Shown here piece by piece: positions 17,410-26,715 of a stretch of 64,000 nt of DNA; the stretch's first letter is position 1, and each line of letters begins with the position of its first letter. The position numbers and the translations under genes are program-made. Under the pieces are notes generated by a model. The model saw only the letters and a list, made by a program, of their open reading frames with translations. It had not been told where the DNA came from and made no database searches. The stretch is from Aerolutibacter ruishenii (lineage in GTDB: Bacteria > Pseudomonadota > Gammaproteobacteria > Xanthomonadales > Xanthomonadaceae). Where the stretch lies: positions 1 through 64,000 of the forward strand of contig NZ_VLKP01000014.1 in the NCBI RefSeq assembly GCF_007830115.1, given 5' to 3'.

Positions 17410-17474
17410 ACACTCCCGGCCGATACCCCCCAAAAGCGCTACGCTTTCAGTCCAAACGCCCCCATATCCCCAGA

Positions 17475-18497
17475 ATGAAAGTCCTCGGCATCGAAACCAG
17501 CTGCGACGAGACCGGCGTGGCCGTGTACGACACGGACACCGGCCTGCGTGCCCATGGCCTGTACAGCCAGATCGCCCTGCACGCCGAATACGGCGGCGTG
17601 GTGCCCGAGCTGGCCAGCCGCGACCACGTGCGCAAGCTGCTGCCGCTGATCCGCCAGACCCTGGTCGATGCCGGCATGACCATCGACGAGCTCGATGGCG
17701 TGGCCTACACCGCCGGTCCCGGCCTGGTGGGCGCACTGCTGGTCGGCGCCGGCGTGGCCCGCGCGGTGGCGTGGGCGCTGGACCTGCCCGCGGTGGCCGT
17801 GCACCACATGGAGGGCCACCTGCTGGCGCCGCTGATGGAGGATGACCCGCTCGGTCGCCCCGAGCCGCCCTTCGTGGCGCTGCTGGTCTCCGGCGGCCAC
17901 ACCCAGCTGATCCATGTGGAGGCCATCGGCCGCTACAAGCTGCTTGGCGAGACGCTGGACGACGCCGCCGGAGAGGCCTTCGACAAGACCGCCAAGCTGA
18001 TGGGCCTGCCGTATCCGGGTGGGCCGCAGTTGGCCGCGCTTGCCGAACAGGGCCGGCCGGGCGCGTTCAGGTTCGCGCGGCCGATGACCGATCGACCGGG
18101 ACTGGATTTCAGCTTCAGCGGGCTCAAGACCCAGGTGCTGCTGGCGTGGCAGGGCAGCGACCAGTCCGAAGCAACCCGTGCCGACATCGCGCGCGGATTC
18201 GAGGATGCAGTGGTGGATACGCTGGCGATCAAATGCCAGCGCGCACTGGACGAGGCGGGCTGCGACACGCTGGTGGTGGCCGGTGGCGTCGGGGCCAACA
18301 AGCGCCTGCGGGCGAAGCTGCAGGAGATGGCGGCGCGGCGTGGCGGGCGGGTCAGCTTCCCGCGGCCGGCGTTCTGCACCGACAATGGCGCGATGATCGC
18401 CTATGCCGGCGCCCTGCGGTTGCAGGCTGGCCAGCACGTGGACGAATCGGTGCGGGTCACCCCGCGCTGGGACATGGCGACGCTGGAAGCAGTCTGA
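17475..18497 (+). CDS. tsaD: tRNA N6-adenosine threonylcarbamoyltransferase TsaD
   Basis: Transfers threonylcarbamoyl to A37 of ANN-decoding tRNAs, together with TsaB and TsaE. The 340-aa ASKHA-fold protein begins [19 protein letters not shown]. Metal-binding His111 and His115 lie in VHHMEGH, and [10 protein letters not shown] and the C-terminal [12 protein letters not shown] block are typical. The ATG at 17475 matches family starts. It is divergent from rpsU, a common arrangement. Confidence 0.97.
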   Translation: MKVLGIETSCDETGVAVYDTDTGLRAHGLYSQIALHAEYGGVVPELASRDHVRKLLPLIRQTLVDAGMTIDELDGVAYTAGPGLVGALLVGAGVARAVAWALDLPAVAVHHMEGHLLAPLMEDDPLGRPEPPFVALLVSGGHTQLIHVEAIGRYKLLGETLDDAAGEAFDKTAKLMGLPYPGGPQLAALAEQGRPGAFRFARPMTDRPGLDFSFSGLKTQVLLAWQGSDQSEATRADIARGFEDAVVDTLAIKCQRALDEAGCDTLVVAGGVGANKRLRAKLQEMAARRGGRVSFPRPAFCTDNGAMIAYAGALRLQAGQHVDESVRVTPRWDMATLEAV

Positions 18498-18722
18498 GCC
18501 GCGGATGGCATGCCCTGCCGTCGTCCCATGCGGATCGCGGACAGGGCAATCCCCATGGCGTTGCCAGTCATTTTCGCCGGCGATGAACGCGCGTCCGATT
18601 TGCGCCAACGGGGGCGGGGCGCCAGCAGCATGCGTGCCGCCGCTGCCTGCGGCATCAACCCCCGCGCCCGTGACAAAATGTCGTGACGGCGCACGCATGG
18701 CGCAGGCAGGCAGGTACTACGA

Positions 18723-19106
18723 GTGGACAAGGTCTTCATCGAAGCGCTCGAGATCGAGGCGCTGATCGGCATCTACGACTGGGAACGCCGTATCCGGCAG
18801 GCGCTGGTGTTCGACATCGAGATGGCCTTCGACAACCGCGTGCCGGCCGCCAGCGACGCGATCGAGGACACGCTCAACTACAAGGACATCAGCCGCCGCG
18901 TCGAGGAGTACGTGTCGCAATCGGGCTTCGGCCTGGTGGAGACGCTGGCCGAGCGCGTGGCCGAGATCATCCTCGACGAATTCGGGGTCAGCCACGTGCG
19001 ACTCAAGCTGAGCAAGCCCGGCGCCGTGCGCGGCGCGCGCGCGGTGGGGGTGATCATCGAGCGCAGCGCGGGGCGCTCGCCGGAAGGCATCAGCGGGTTG
19101 TTGTGA
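18723..19106 (+). CDS. folB: Dihydroneopterin aldolase
   Basis: Folate synthesis enzyme that cleaves 7,8-dihydroneopterin to 6-hydroxymethyl-dihydropterin and glycolaldehyde. The 127-aa protein begins with a GTG (MDKVFIEALEIEALIGIYDWE), with family motifs DTLNYKDISRRV, GLVETLAERVAE and VRLKLSKPGAVRGA. Its stop overlaps the folK ATG (TGATG), giving a coupled folB-folK unit. The 225 bp upstream hold no gene. Confidence 0.95.
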   Translation: MDKVFIEALEIEALIGIYDWERRIRQALVFDIEMAFDNRVPAASDAIEDTLNYKDISRRVEEYVSQSGFGLVETLAERVAEIILDEFGVSHVRLKLSKPGAVRGARAVGVIIERSAGRSPEGISGLL

Positions 19107-19588
19107 TGCACAGGGCCTACCTCAGCCTGGGCAGCAACCGCGATGCCGAGGCCAACCTGCGCAGCGGGCTGGCGGCGCTGCAGGCGCGCTTCGGCGTGGT
19201 GCTGCATTCGCCGGTGTACCGCACCGCGGCGGTGGGTTTTGACGGCGATGATTTCCTCAACTCCGCGGCGATGATCAAGACCGACCTGGAGCCGCAGGCG
19301 CTGAACGACTGGCTGCACGCGCTGGAAGATGCGCACGGGCGGGACCGTGGCGGGCCGCGATTTGGCGACCGCACGCTGGACATCGACATCGTGCTGTTCG
19401 ACGACCGCGTGTGCGCGGGCGAGGGCAACCTGCGCATCCCGCGACCGGAGCTGAAGCACGCCTTCGTGCTCAAGCCACTGGCCGACATCGCGCCGGGCGT
19501 GCGCGTGCCGGGCGATGGACGCACGCTGGCCGAGTTGTGGGCGGTGCACCCGGACCACGAACGCGCCTTCGATAGCGTGGAGTTGTGA
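19106..19588 (+). CDS. folK: 2-amino-4-hydroxy-6-hydroxymethyldihydropteridine diphosphokinase
   Basis: Uses ATP to pyrophosphorylate the FolB product in folate synthesis. The 160-aa protein starts MHRAYLSLGSNRDAEANL and carries the HPPK signature RFGDRTLDIDIVLF, including the magnesium-binding Asp pair, and RPELKHAFVLKPL. The start at 19106 overlaps the folB stop by one base. An in-frame extension upstream overlaps folB and is not used. Confidence 0.96.
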   Translation: MHRAYLSLGSNRDAEANLRSGLAALQARFGVVLHSPVYRTAAVGFDGDDFLNSAAMIKTDLEPQALNDWLHALEDAHGRDRGGPRFGDRTLDIDIVLFDDRVCAGEGNLRIPRPELKHAFVLKPLADIAPGVRVPGDGRTLAELWAVHPDHERAFDSVEL

Positions 19589-19589
19589 G

Positions 19590-19754
19590 ATGTCGCCACT
19601 GCTGGACCAGCTCTTGACCACGCCGATGGGTTGGCTGGCGATCGCGGTAACCGTACTGTCGATCGCGCTCACCGTGGCCATCCACCTGTTCCTCCGCCGC
19701 AAGATCCGCGAGAGCGAAGCCGCGGCGCGCGAAGGGAACGAGCCGCCACGTTGA
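19590..19754 (+). CDS. Small single-helix membrane protein (DUF3149-like)
   Basis: The 54-aa frame begins one base after the folK stop. It has one hydrophobic helix (about residues 14-36), then RRKIRESEAAAREGNEPPR. Size and layout resemble DUF3149 proteins, but similarity is not strong enough to be sure. Its position suggests co-transcription with folBK. No function is assigned. Confidence 0.5.
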   Translation: MSPLLDQLLTTPMGWLAIAVTVLSIALTVAIHLFLRRKIRESEAAAREGNEPPR

Positions 19755-19824
19755 GCTCGCTACCGCGGCTTGCTTGAGACGCGATCGTGATCGTGGTGTT
19801 GCGGGTACGGCGCTGCCTGCGCCT

Positions 19825-20568
19825 TCAACCCGCCAGCATGCGGCCGCCGTCCAGGTGCAGCACCTCGCCGGTACTGTAGCGTGCGTCCTGCAGCAGCCAG
19901 CGCACCGCTTCGGCGACTTCCTCCGGTGTGCCCGTGCGGCCCAGCGGGGTGCGCGCCAGCATCGCCTCCTGCGCGGCGGTGTTGCCGCAGTCCTGGGGCC
20001 ACAGCACCGCGCCGGGCGACACCGCGTTGACGCGCACCTCCGGGCCGAGCTCGAGCGCGAGCGAGCGGGTCATCATCAGCAGCGCGGCCTTGGCCATGCA
20101 GTACACGGTGTGCTGGCGCAGCGGGCGCTCGCCGTAGATGTCGGTGAGATTGACGATGGCGCCGCCGCTGGCGCGCAGGTGCGGCGCCGCGGCCTGCGCC
20201 AGGAAGAATGGCGCGCGGGCGTTGCTGGCCATCAGCGCGTCCCAGTCATCCGGCGTGGCCAGTCCGATGGGCGTGGGGTGGAACGAGGACGCGTTGTTGA
20301 CCAGTGCGTCCAGGCGCCCGAAACGGCCGACGGTGTGCGCCAACAACTCGGGAATGCGGTCGAACTCGGCCAGGTCCGCCTGCAGGGTGTGCGCGCTGCC
20401 GGGGCGGGCGTGGTCCAGTTCCGCGGCCAGCGCTTCGATCGCCCCGCGCGAGTTGCGGTAGTGCAGCGCGACGTCGTAGCCGGCGGCATGCAGCGTGCGG
20501 GCGATGGCGGCGCCAATGCGCTTCGCGCTGCCGGTGATCAGGGCGACGGGACGGACGGGGGTGTTCAT
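19825..20568 (-). CDS. Pteridine reductase (short-chain dehydrogenase family)
   Basis: NADPH-dependent SDR of 247 aa. The cofactor motif is TGSAKRIG followed by HYRNSRG, where Arg suggests NADPH preference. LVNNASSFHPT, the catalytic Tyr/Lys in YCMAKAALL and SPGAVLWP complete the fold. The TGSAKRIG and NNAS patterns are those of PTR1/FolM-type pteridine reductases rather than FabG. The folB-folK pair close by supports a role in dihydropterin or dihydrofolate reduction. Substrate is inferred. Confidence 0.85.
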   Translation of the reverse strand: MNTPVRPVALITGSAKRIGAAIARTLHAAGYDVALHYRNSRGAIEALAAELDHARPGSAHTLQADLAEFDRIPELLAHTVGRFGRLDALVNNASSFHPTPIGLATPDDWDALMASNARAPFFLAQAAAPHLRASGGAIVNLTDIYGERPLRQHTVYCMAKAALLMMTRSLALELGPEVRVNAVSPGAVLWPQDCGNTAAQEAMLARTPLGRTGTPEEVAEAVRWLLQDARYSTGEVLHLDGGRMLAG

Positions 20569-20629
20569 CGGTCAGGCTCCGGTTGCACGCGACAGGCTAT
20601 CCTGCGCGCACGTGATCCAGGAAGCCATC

Positions 20630-21814
20630 GTGAACCTCCAGCTCCCCGAACCCGATGCCGATGCGCTGGCGCACAGCGCCAGGCTGACCGCCGCCATCCA
20701 GGACGAGATCGCCGCCAGCGAGGCCGGCGTCATCCCGTTCTCGCGATACATGGAGCTGGCGCTGTACGCGCCCGGTTTGGGCTACTACAGCGCGGGTGCG
20801 ACCAAGTTCGGTGACGCGGGCGATTTCGTCACCGCGCCTGAACTGGGTCCGGTGTTTGCCGCGTGCGTGGCCGAGGCGGTGGCGCCGGTGCTGCAGCAGC
20901 TCGGCCCCGAGGCGCTGTTCCTGGAACTGGGCGGCGGCACCGGCGCTTTCGCCGAGGTGGCGCTGAAGCGGCTGATGGAACTGGACGCGTTGCCCAACCG
21001 CTACCTGATCCTGGAGCCCAGCGCGCAGTTGCGCGTGCGCCAGCGCGAGCGGCTGCGCGAACGGCTGGTGCCGCCGTTGTTCGACCTGGTGGAATGGGTG
21101 GACGGGCCAGTGCCGCACGACTGGATCGGCGTGCTGTTCGCCAACGAAGTGATCGACGCGTTGCCCACGCCGCGCTTCGCGGTCGAGGCCGGCGAGGTCT
21201 ACGAGGAACACGTCGCGCTCGAGGACGGCCGCCTGGTGCGCGTGCTGCGCCCGGCCGATGGTTTCCTTGGTGCGGCGGTACGCCACCTGCAGGGCGGCCT
21301 GCAGGCGCCATTGCCGGACGGCTACCGCTCCGAGGTGCTGCCGCAGTTGCCGTACTGGATCCAGGCGGTGTCGGGCGGAATGAAGGCCGGCGCCATGCTG
21401 TTCGTCGATTACGGCTACGTGCGCGGCGAGTATTACCTGCCCGAGCGCGATGAGGGCACGTTGCGTGCGTTCTATCGCCATCGCATGCACGGCGACCCGA
21501 TGCTGTGGCCGGGCCTGCAGGACCTGACCGCGTCGGTGGACTTCACCGCGCTGGCCGAGGCGGGCGTCGGCGCGGGCTTCGACCTGGCCGGTTACTGTTC
21601 GCAGGCCAGCTTCCTGCTCGGCAACGGCCTGGCCGGGGTGCTGGCGCGGATCGAGGCGCTGGATGACGAGGTCGAACGCCTGCGCCGGCACCAGGAGATC
21701 AAGCGCCTGACCCTGCCCAGCGAAATGGGCGAACGCTTCCAGGTGATGGGTTTCGAGAAAGGGGTGGAGTTTGGCGCGGCATTCCTGGTCGGCGACCTGA
21801 GCTTCCGCCTGTGA
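20630..21814 (+). CDS. SAM-dependent methyltransferase, MidA/NDUFAF7 family (DUF185)
   Basis: The 394-aa protein belongs to the family of mitochondrial NDUFAF7, an arginine methyltransferase needed for complex I assembly; the bacterial target is unknown. Seen features are ISRYMELALYAPGLGYYS-like N-terminus (here FSRYMELALYAPGLGYYS), GDFVTAPELGPVF, and the SAM-binding loop LELGGGTGAFAE. The GTG at 20630 has AGGAAG eight bases upstream and is preferred over a GTG at 20612. It ends in a four-base overlap with the next gene. Confidence 0.9.
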   Translation: MNLQLPEPDADALAHSARLTAAIQDEIAASEAGVIPFSRYMELALYAPGLGYYSAGATKFGDAGDFVTAPELGPVFAACVAEAVAPVLQQLGPEALFLELGGGTGAFAEVALKRLMELDALPNRYLILEPSAQLRVRQRERLRERLVPPLFDLVEWVDGPVPHDWIGVLFANEVIDALPTPRFAVEAGEVYEEHVALEDGRLVRVLRPADGFLGAAVRHLQGGLQAPLPDGYRSEVLPQLPYWIQAVSGGMKAGAMLFVDYGYVRGEYYLPERDEGTLRAFYRHRMHGDPMLWPGLQDLTASVDFTALAEAGVGAGFDLAGYCSQASFLLGNGLAGVLARIEALDDEVERLRRHQEIKRLTLPSEMGERFQVMGFEKGVEFGAAFLVGDLSFRL

Positions 21815-22215
21815 GCAACACCCGCCTGCTGCGTCCCTGGCGCCAGCCGCGCCTGCTGCTGCTCGCCTGGTTGCTGTTGATCGGTGCCGTGGTGGTCGGC
21901 TCGCTGTTGCCCTCGGCGACCCTGCCCGAACCCTCTTTCGCCGGGATCGACAAGGTCGAGCACCTGGCCGCCTATGCCGTGCTGTCGGCGGGTGCGGTGC
22001 TGCTGTTTGTCCCGGCGCGGGCGCAACTGCTGGCGGCCGTGGCGCTGGTCGCGCTGGGGGCGTCGCTGGAAGCGGCGCAGGCGGCCTGGACCACGTCCCG
22101 GCTGGCCGACCCGGCCGACATGGCGGCCAACACCCTGGGCGTGGTGCTGGGCTGGTGGGTGGGGCGGAAGATGGTGGCGCGCCTGCGGCTGCCTGACGGT
22201 CGCCAGGCGGGCTGA
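21811..22215 (+). CDS. VanZ-like family membrane protein
   Basis: The 134-aa protein has about four hydrophobic segments and the VanZ-like signature DKVEHLAAYAVLSA near residues 47-60 plus DPADMAANTLGVVLGWW near the end. The GTG start overlaps the upstream stop (GTGA). VanZ-like proteins outside glycopeptide-resistance clusters have no established function, and nothing nearby suggests resistance. Confidence 0.85.
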   Translation: MSNTRLLRPWRQPRLLLLAWLLLIGAVVVGSLLPSATLPEPSFAGIDKVEHLAAYAVLSAGAVLLFVPARAQLLAAVALVALGASLEAAQAAWTTSRLADPADMAANTLGVVLGWWVGRKMVARLRLPDGRQAG

Positions 22216-22310
22216 CCCAAGGTCGCGCCAGGGCATCAACGCGGAAGAACAGGGCGCCCGGTCGCTGCGTCGCCGGTGCGCGGGACGTTGGTCGGACGGC
22301 AGCGGGTCGC

Positions 22311-23555
22311 TCAGCGCTTGCCGGTGGCCGCGGCGATGGCGGCCACGCGTGCGCGCGCCATGGCCTCGCCGATGGCCGGCCCGGTGAGCCCCGGCGGCAG
22401 GTCCGCCGTGCGCACCGCCAGCGCGGCCTCCAGCGCGCGGCACAGCGCGGCGGCCTGCGGATAGGCATCGTCCGCGTGCCCGGTGCGGCCGCGCTTGTCC
22501 GCCTCGCACACCCGTGCCAACTGGCGGATGCGCGCCGGGTTGCGCCAACCGTCGCACCGCGCGATGAGCGCGTGCACGGTCTCGGCGCGCAGTTCGTCGA
22601 AACGGTGCACGTTGAGGTGCTCGCGGCAGGCGGCTTCGGCCAGCAGGCGGTGCTCGGTGGGCACCCGCAGGCGTTCGCACAAGGCGCGCAGCGGTGCCAC
22701 GCCCGCGCCTTCGTGGCCGATGTGCCGCGGCAGCACGTGTGCCGGGGTGAGCGCCTTGCCCAGGTCATGGGTCAGCGCGGCGAAACCCACCAGGTCATCG
22801 CCTGGGGCGATGCGCGCGGCCATGTCGCACACCAGTTCCACGTGCACACCGGTATCGACCTCGGGGTGGAACTCGGCACGCTGCGGCACGCCGTAAAGGG
22901 CATCCACCTCCGGCAGCACCACCGCCAGCGCGCCGCAGGCGCGCAGGGTGGCCAGGAACGCCGACGGGCGGGCAGCGGACAACGCGCGGCGCAGTTCCTG
23001 CCACACCCGCTCGGGCACCAGGTGTTCCAGTTCGCCGGCCTCGACCATCTGGCGCATCAGCGCCACGGTCGCGGGCGCCACCTCGAAACCCAGCGGGGCG
23101 AAGCGCGCCATGAACCGTGCCGCGCGCAGCACCCGCAGCGGGTCCTCGGCAAAGGCGGGGCTCACGTGGCGCAGCACCCGCGCCTGCAGGTCGCGCGCAC
23201 CGCCGAACGGATCCACCAACGCCCCGTCGTCCAGTGATTCGGCGATGGCGTTGATGGTGAAATCGCGGCGACCGAGGTCCTGCTCCAGCGTCACCGCCGG
23301 ATCAGCATCCACCACGAAGCCGCGGTAGCCGCGCCCGGACTTGCGCTCGGTGCGCGCCAATGCGTATTCCTCGCCAGTGTCGGGGTGCAGGAACACCGGG
23401 AAGTCGCGGCCCACGGCGCGAAAGCCGGCGGCTTCCATCGCCGCCTGGGTACTGCCCACCACCACGTGGTCGCGGTCGCCGGGTGGAAGGCCCAGCAGGC
23501 GGTCGCGCACCGCGCCGCCGACCAGATAGACGCGGCCAGGCACGTGCAGGCTCAT
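22311..23555 (-). CDS. cca: CCA tRNA nucleotidyltransferase (multifunctional, with HD domain)
   Basis: Adds or repairs the 3' CCA of tRNAs. The 414-aa protein starts with [16 protein letters not shown] and the catalytic region [10 protein letters not shown], then [13 protein letters not shown] and [11 protein letters not shown]. An HD phosphohydrolase domain follows ([12 protein letters not shown]), as in the gammaproteobacterial multifunctional enzyme with phosphatase and phosphodiesterase activities. The ATG at 23555 overlaps the upstream gene stop by four bases. It is the last gene of a coupled minus-strand set of three. Confidence 0.95.
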   Translation of the reverse strand: MSLHVPGRVYLVGGAVRDRLLGLPPGDRDHVVVGSTQAAMEAAGFRAVGRDFPVFLHPDTGEEYALARTERKSGRGYRGFVVDADPAVTLEQDLGRRDFTINAIAESLDDGALVDPFGGARDLQARVLRHVSPAFAEDPLRVLRAARFMARFAPLGFEVAPATVALMRQMVEAGELEHLVPERVWQELRRALSAARPSAFLATLRACGALAVVLPEVDALYGVPQRAEFHPEVDTGVHVELVCDMAARIAPGDDLVGFAALTHDLGKALTPAHVLPRHIGHEGAGVAPLRALCERLRVPTEHRLLAEAACREHLNVHRFDELRAETVHALIARCDGWRNPARIRQLARVCEADKRGRTGHADDAYPQAAALCRALEAALAVRTADLPPGLTGPAIGEAMARARVAAIAAATGKR

Positions 23556-24466
23556 GCGTCCGGGGCGCCGTCCAACCGCAGGATCTCGCGCAGGCGGTCG
23601 GTGACGCGGGTGGGCGTGATCCCGAGCTTGGGCAGGCCGTTGTCTTGACTGGTGGAATCGAGCGCCAGCGCGCGCCAGTTGTCGCGGCTGATCGGTTTGC
23701 CCGGCAGGTGTTCGCCGATTTCGGCCTGCCAGCGGCCCAGTCGCTCCGAAAGCGCGAGCACGGTGCGATGGCGGCCGCGGGCCTGCGCGGTCAGGCGCAC
23801 AATCTCGGCCAGCGTAAGCACGTCCGGCCCCACCAGTTCGTACACCTGGCCGATGCTGCCAGCGTCGGTGAGCGCCCGGGCATAGGCTTCGGCGACATCC
23901 TCGACCCATACCGGCTGGAAGCGCGCATGCCCGCGCGCGACCGGCAGCACCGGCGCGGCACCGAGCAACTTGTCGAAGCGACAGAACAGCCCGTCGCCTG
24001 GGCCGGCGATCACCGAAGGGCGGAAGATCGTCCATTCCAGCCCCGAGCCGCGGACCTTGGCTTCGGCGCGCCCGCGCGATTGCAGGTAATGGCTTTCGCC
24101 GTGGCCGGCGTTGAGCGCGCTCATCTCCAGCAGTCGCTTCGTGCCGCTGGCTTTCATCGCCGCGATCACGGTTTCGGTGACGCCGACGAACACGCGTTCG
24201 AAGCCATCGCCACGGTCGCCCTTCTCGTTGAGGATGCCGGTGAGGTTGACCACCGCATCGGCATCCTCGAACACGTTGGCGAGGAACGCGGCGTCGTGCA
24301 CGTCACCTTCGCGCACGCTGGCCTCGCGCGAGAGCGCGGCGCGCGTGTCCGCGGTCAGTCCACGGGTGACGACGGTGACGCGGTGGCCATCGCGCAGCAC
24401 GCGCGGCACCAGGTGGCGCCCCACGAAACCGGTGCCGCCCAGGACCACGACGTGCTGTCTGCTCAT
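23552..24466 (-). CDS. NAD(P)H-binding protein of the complex I NDUFA9-like family
   Basis: Atypical SDR of 304 aa. The dinucleotide motif is [14 protein letters not shown] at the N-terminus, with [12 protein letters not shown] and [11 protein letters not shown] further on, matching the NDUFA9-like group. These proteins lack the full catalytic YxxxK of classical SDRs and often bind NAD(P)H in electron-transport or quinone contexts. It overlaps both neighbours by four bases, so it is co-translated with the lytic transglycosylase and cca. Confidence 0.88.
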   Translation of the reverse strand: MSRQHVVVLGGTGFVGRHLVPRVLRDGHRVTVVTRGLTADTRAALSREASVREGDVHDAAFLANVFEDADAVVNLTGILNEKGDRGDGFERVFVGVTETVIAAMKASGTKRLLEMSALNAGHGESHYLQSRGRAEAKVRGSGLEWTIFRPSVIAGPGDGLFCRFDKLLGAAPVLPVARGHARFQPVWVEDVAEAYARALTDAGSIGQVYELVGPDVLTLAEIVRLTAQARGRHRTVLALSERLGRWQAEIGEHLPGKPISRDNWRALALDSTSQDNGLPKLGITPTRVTDRLREILRLDGAPDA

Positions 24467-26619
24467 CTTCGCGTTCTCGTTCTCTTGCCGGGCTTGGCCA
24501 CGGGCGCCGGCGCCACGGCCGCCTCCGGCTCGGGGCACTCGAGGCGCTTGCGCGGGCCGTCGGTGATGCCGCGCAGGCGATCGCTGAGGGTGGCTGCGTC
24601 GCCGTTGAGCCGCCAGTCGTAGATTACGCTGAACGCCAGCACCCGGGCGACATATTCGCGTGTCTCCTTGTAGCTGATCGTCTCGATCCAGAAATCCGGA
24701 TCCATGCCCGGCCGCTGCGCCTGCCAGCGGGCCAGCGGTGCGGGGCCGGCGTTGTAGCCGGCGATGGTGGTGTAAGGCTGGCCACCGTACTTGTCCATCA
24801 ACTGGCGCAGGTACGCGGTGCCGATGGCGATGTTGGCGTCGGGGTCGTAAAGCATCTCCGGGCCGGTCCACGGCAGGCCGATGCGGGAGGCGACCGCGGC
24901 GCCCGTGGCGGGGATCACCTGCATCAGGCCCATCGCATTGGCCGATGAGCGCGCGGTCGGGTTGAAGATGCTCTCGGCGCGGATTTCCGCGGCCACCCAG
25001 GCGGGGTCCAGCTGCTGGCGGGTGGCCTCGCGGCGGATGGTGGCGTCGTGGTGCAGCGGGAAACGCAGGTGGTACAGGCGCAGTTCGTCGCGCTGCTTGC
25101 CCAGGTTGAACACCGCGCGATCGAACCAGCCGCTGGCCTGGGCTTCGGCCACCGCCATGCGCCGCTGCGTGTCGTCGAAGCGCGAGAGGGCGTCGTCCCA
25201 CTCACGCTGCGCCCAGCCGGGGCGCCCCAGTCGATACAACGCCAGTGCGCGCACCAGCGCGGGGTCGCGTGCGACCTCTTTTCGGGCCGCCGGGTCGTCC
25301 TCGGGCGTGAGCGGGCACAGGGCATACGCTTGCCGGATGCGATCGGCAGCGAGGAAACCATGGAATTCAGGCTTGCGCGCCGCTTCGGCATACAGACGCC
25401 GGGCGGTGGCACGGTCGCCGGTCAGTTCGCTCAGGCGGGCCTCGAAGTACTGCCAGCGTGAATCACCGCGCTGCGCCGGCGGCATCAGGCGCAAGGCCGC
25501 CAGTGCGGCGGACCAGTCGGAGCGCGCCATTGCTTCGCGAACGCGCCATTCGTGCAGCCGCCCGTCATAGGCCTCGATCGGTACCGCGGCCAGGCGTCTG
25601 GCCGAGTCAGGGCCGTAGGAAGCCACCGTCCACAGGGCGATGGCATGCAGTACCTGCCCGCGCTCCTTCGCATCCAGCTGCAGCGTCGGCGCATGGGTGG
25701 CCAGTTGCGTTTCCGCGGCCTCGGGATTGTCCTTGGCCAGCCGGGCCAGACCCTGCACCACGACCCGTCGGCTGCGTTGGTTCTTCGGCCACGCCAGCGC
25801 GCGCTCGTGGGGCGCCTGCAGGAAAGCGGCGTAGTCCTCGGCCAGCGCGCGTTCCTCGGTGGGCAGGCCGAGTGCGGCGGCACGGATCACGCCCGGCTCG
25901 CCCGCCCCGATGGCGCGGTCGATTCGCTCCCAGCGCAGCGGCGACGGCAGGTCACCAGCGTCGGCCAGAACCGCCATCGGCGCGTCGCAGGCGGCTGGCA
26001 GCGACTTGCCCGCCTGCCGCCACATCGCCTGGGCGTCGGCGCGCCAGGCGGCATCAGCGTGGCCCAGTGCCTGCCGCGCCTTGAGATCCGCGCAACGCAG
26101 GTCATCGTCCGTGAACCCGGGCGTCCACGCGGTCGTGAACGCGATCCAGTCTTCGCGCCGCGCGGTGGCGGCCAGCCACGCCTCGCGGAACGCGGTGGCG
26201 ACCCGTTGGCCCTGGTGGCGGCGCAGGAACGCCTGTGCGCGTGCGGGGTCCAGCGTGTCGATATCGCGACGCAGTGCCGCATGTTCGATCCAGCCCCACA
26301 GCGGGTCGCGTGCCAGGTCCGCGTACTGCGATGCGTCGAAGTCGCCCCGTTCGGCCGCTTCCAGGGCGGCGCGGACCCGGGTCAAACGGGCAGTGTCCGG
26401 GGACTGCGCGGCAGCGGTTCCGGTGGTCGTGGTCACAAGCGCCGATGGCCCGTTCATTGCCGGGCGTACAGGCTCGACAGCCATGGCAGCGGCGTTGGCG
26501 GAGGAGTTTGCGCGGACGCCGGCCGGCCTGGCGTCGACCGGTGCAGGCTGCGCGCATCCGGTGGTGGCAGACGCCGCCAGCAGCGACGCGATTACGATGG
26601 GGGTCGTTTTTTGTCGCAT
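24463..26619 (-). CDS. Soluble lytic murein transglycosylase (Slt70-like)
   Basis: Cleaves peptidoglycan glycan strands with formation of 1,6-anhydro-muropeptides. The 718-aa protein has an N-terminal signal with a Cys after SATTG, so it could be a lipoprotein. An all-helical superhelix region (about residues 80-520) precedes the SLT domain, which carries AEIRAESIFNPTARSSANAM (catalytic Glu), GLMQVIPATG and AGYNAGPAPLARW. A basic tail ends KRTRTRR. The ATG at 26619 is the only start followed by a signal peptide. Confidence 0.93.
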   Translation of the reverse strand: MRQKTTPIVIASLLAASATTGCAQPAPVDARPAGVRANSSANAAAMAVEPVRPAMNGPSALVTTTTGTAAAQSPDTARLTRVRAALEAAERGDFDASQYADLARDPLWGWIEHAALRRDIDTLDPARAQAFLRRHQGQRVATAFREAWLAATARREDWIAFTTAWTPGFTDDDLRCADLKARQALGHADAAWRADAQAMWRQAGKSLPAACDAPMAVLADAGDLPSPLRWERIDRAIGAGEPGVIRAAALGLPTEERALAEDYAAFLQAPHERALAWPKNQRSRRVVVQGLARLAKDNPEAAETQLATHAPTLQLDAKERGQVLHAIALWTVASYGPDSARRLAAVPIEAYDGRLHEWRVREAMARSDWSAALAALRLMPPAQRGDSRWQYFEARLSELTGDRATARRLYAEAARKPEFHGFLAADRIRQAYALCPLTPEDDPAARKEVARDPALVRALALYRLGRPGWAQREWDDALSRFDDTQRRMAVAEAQASGWFDRAVFNLGKQRDELRLYHLRFPLHHDATIRREATRQQLDPAWVAAEIRAESIFNPTARSSANAMGLMQVIPATGAAVASRIGLPWTGPEMLYDPDANIAIGTAYLRQLMDKYGGQPYTTIAGYNAGPAPLARWQAQRPGMDPDFWIETISYKETREYVARVLAFSVIYDWRLNGDAATLSDRLRGITDGPRKRLECPEPEAAVAPAPVAKPGKRTRTRR

Positions 26620-26715
26620 GGCCCGGACTATAGCCGAGTCAAAATGAACGACTTGAATGGCGTCGCACGCAATAACGGTGGCGCGCAAATGCAGGCTAAA
26701 ACAGGAGAAGAGAGC

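Larger units (their letters stand above)
16886..17474. other. Gene-free region between rpsU and tsaD
   Basis: This 589-bp stretch has frames on both strands but none with coding character or recognisable products. It holds the rpsU promoter candidate, nested inverted-repeat elements A and B, and a small hairpin AAAGCG-CTA-CGCTTT (17433-17447) just before tsaD. No clear tsaD promoter was seen. Confidence 0.6.

Noticed and set aside
21811-22215. Glycopeptide-resistance VanZ
   Set aside because: Only the general VanZ-like domain is present. No other van genes are nearby, and such proteins are common in non-resistant bacteria.
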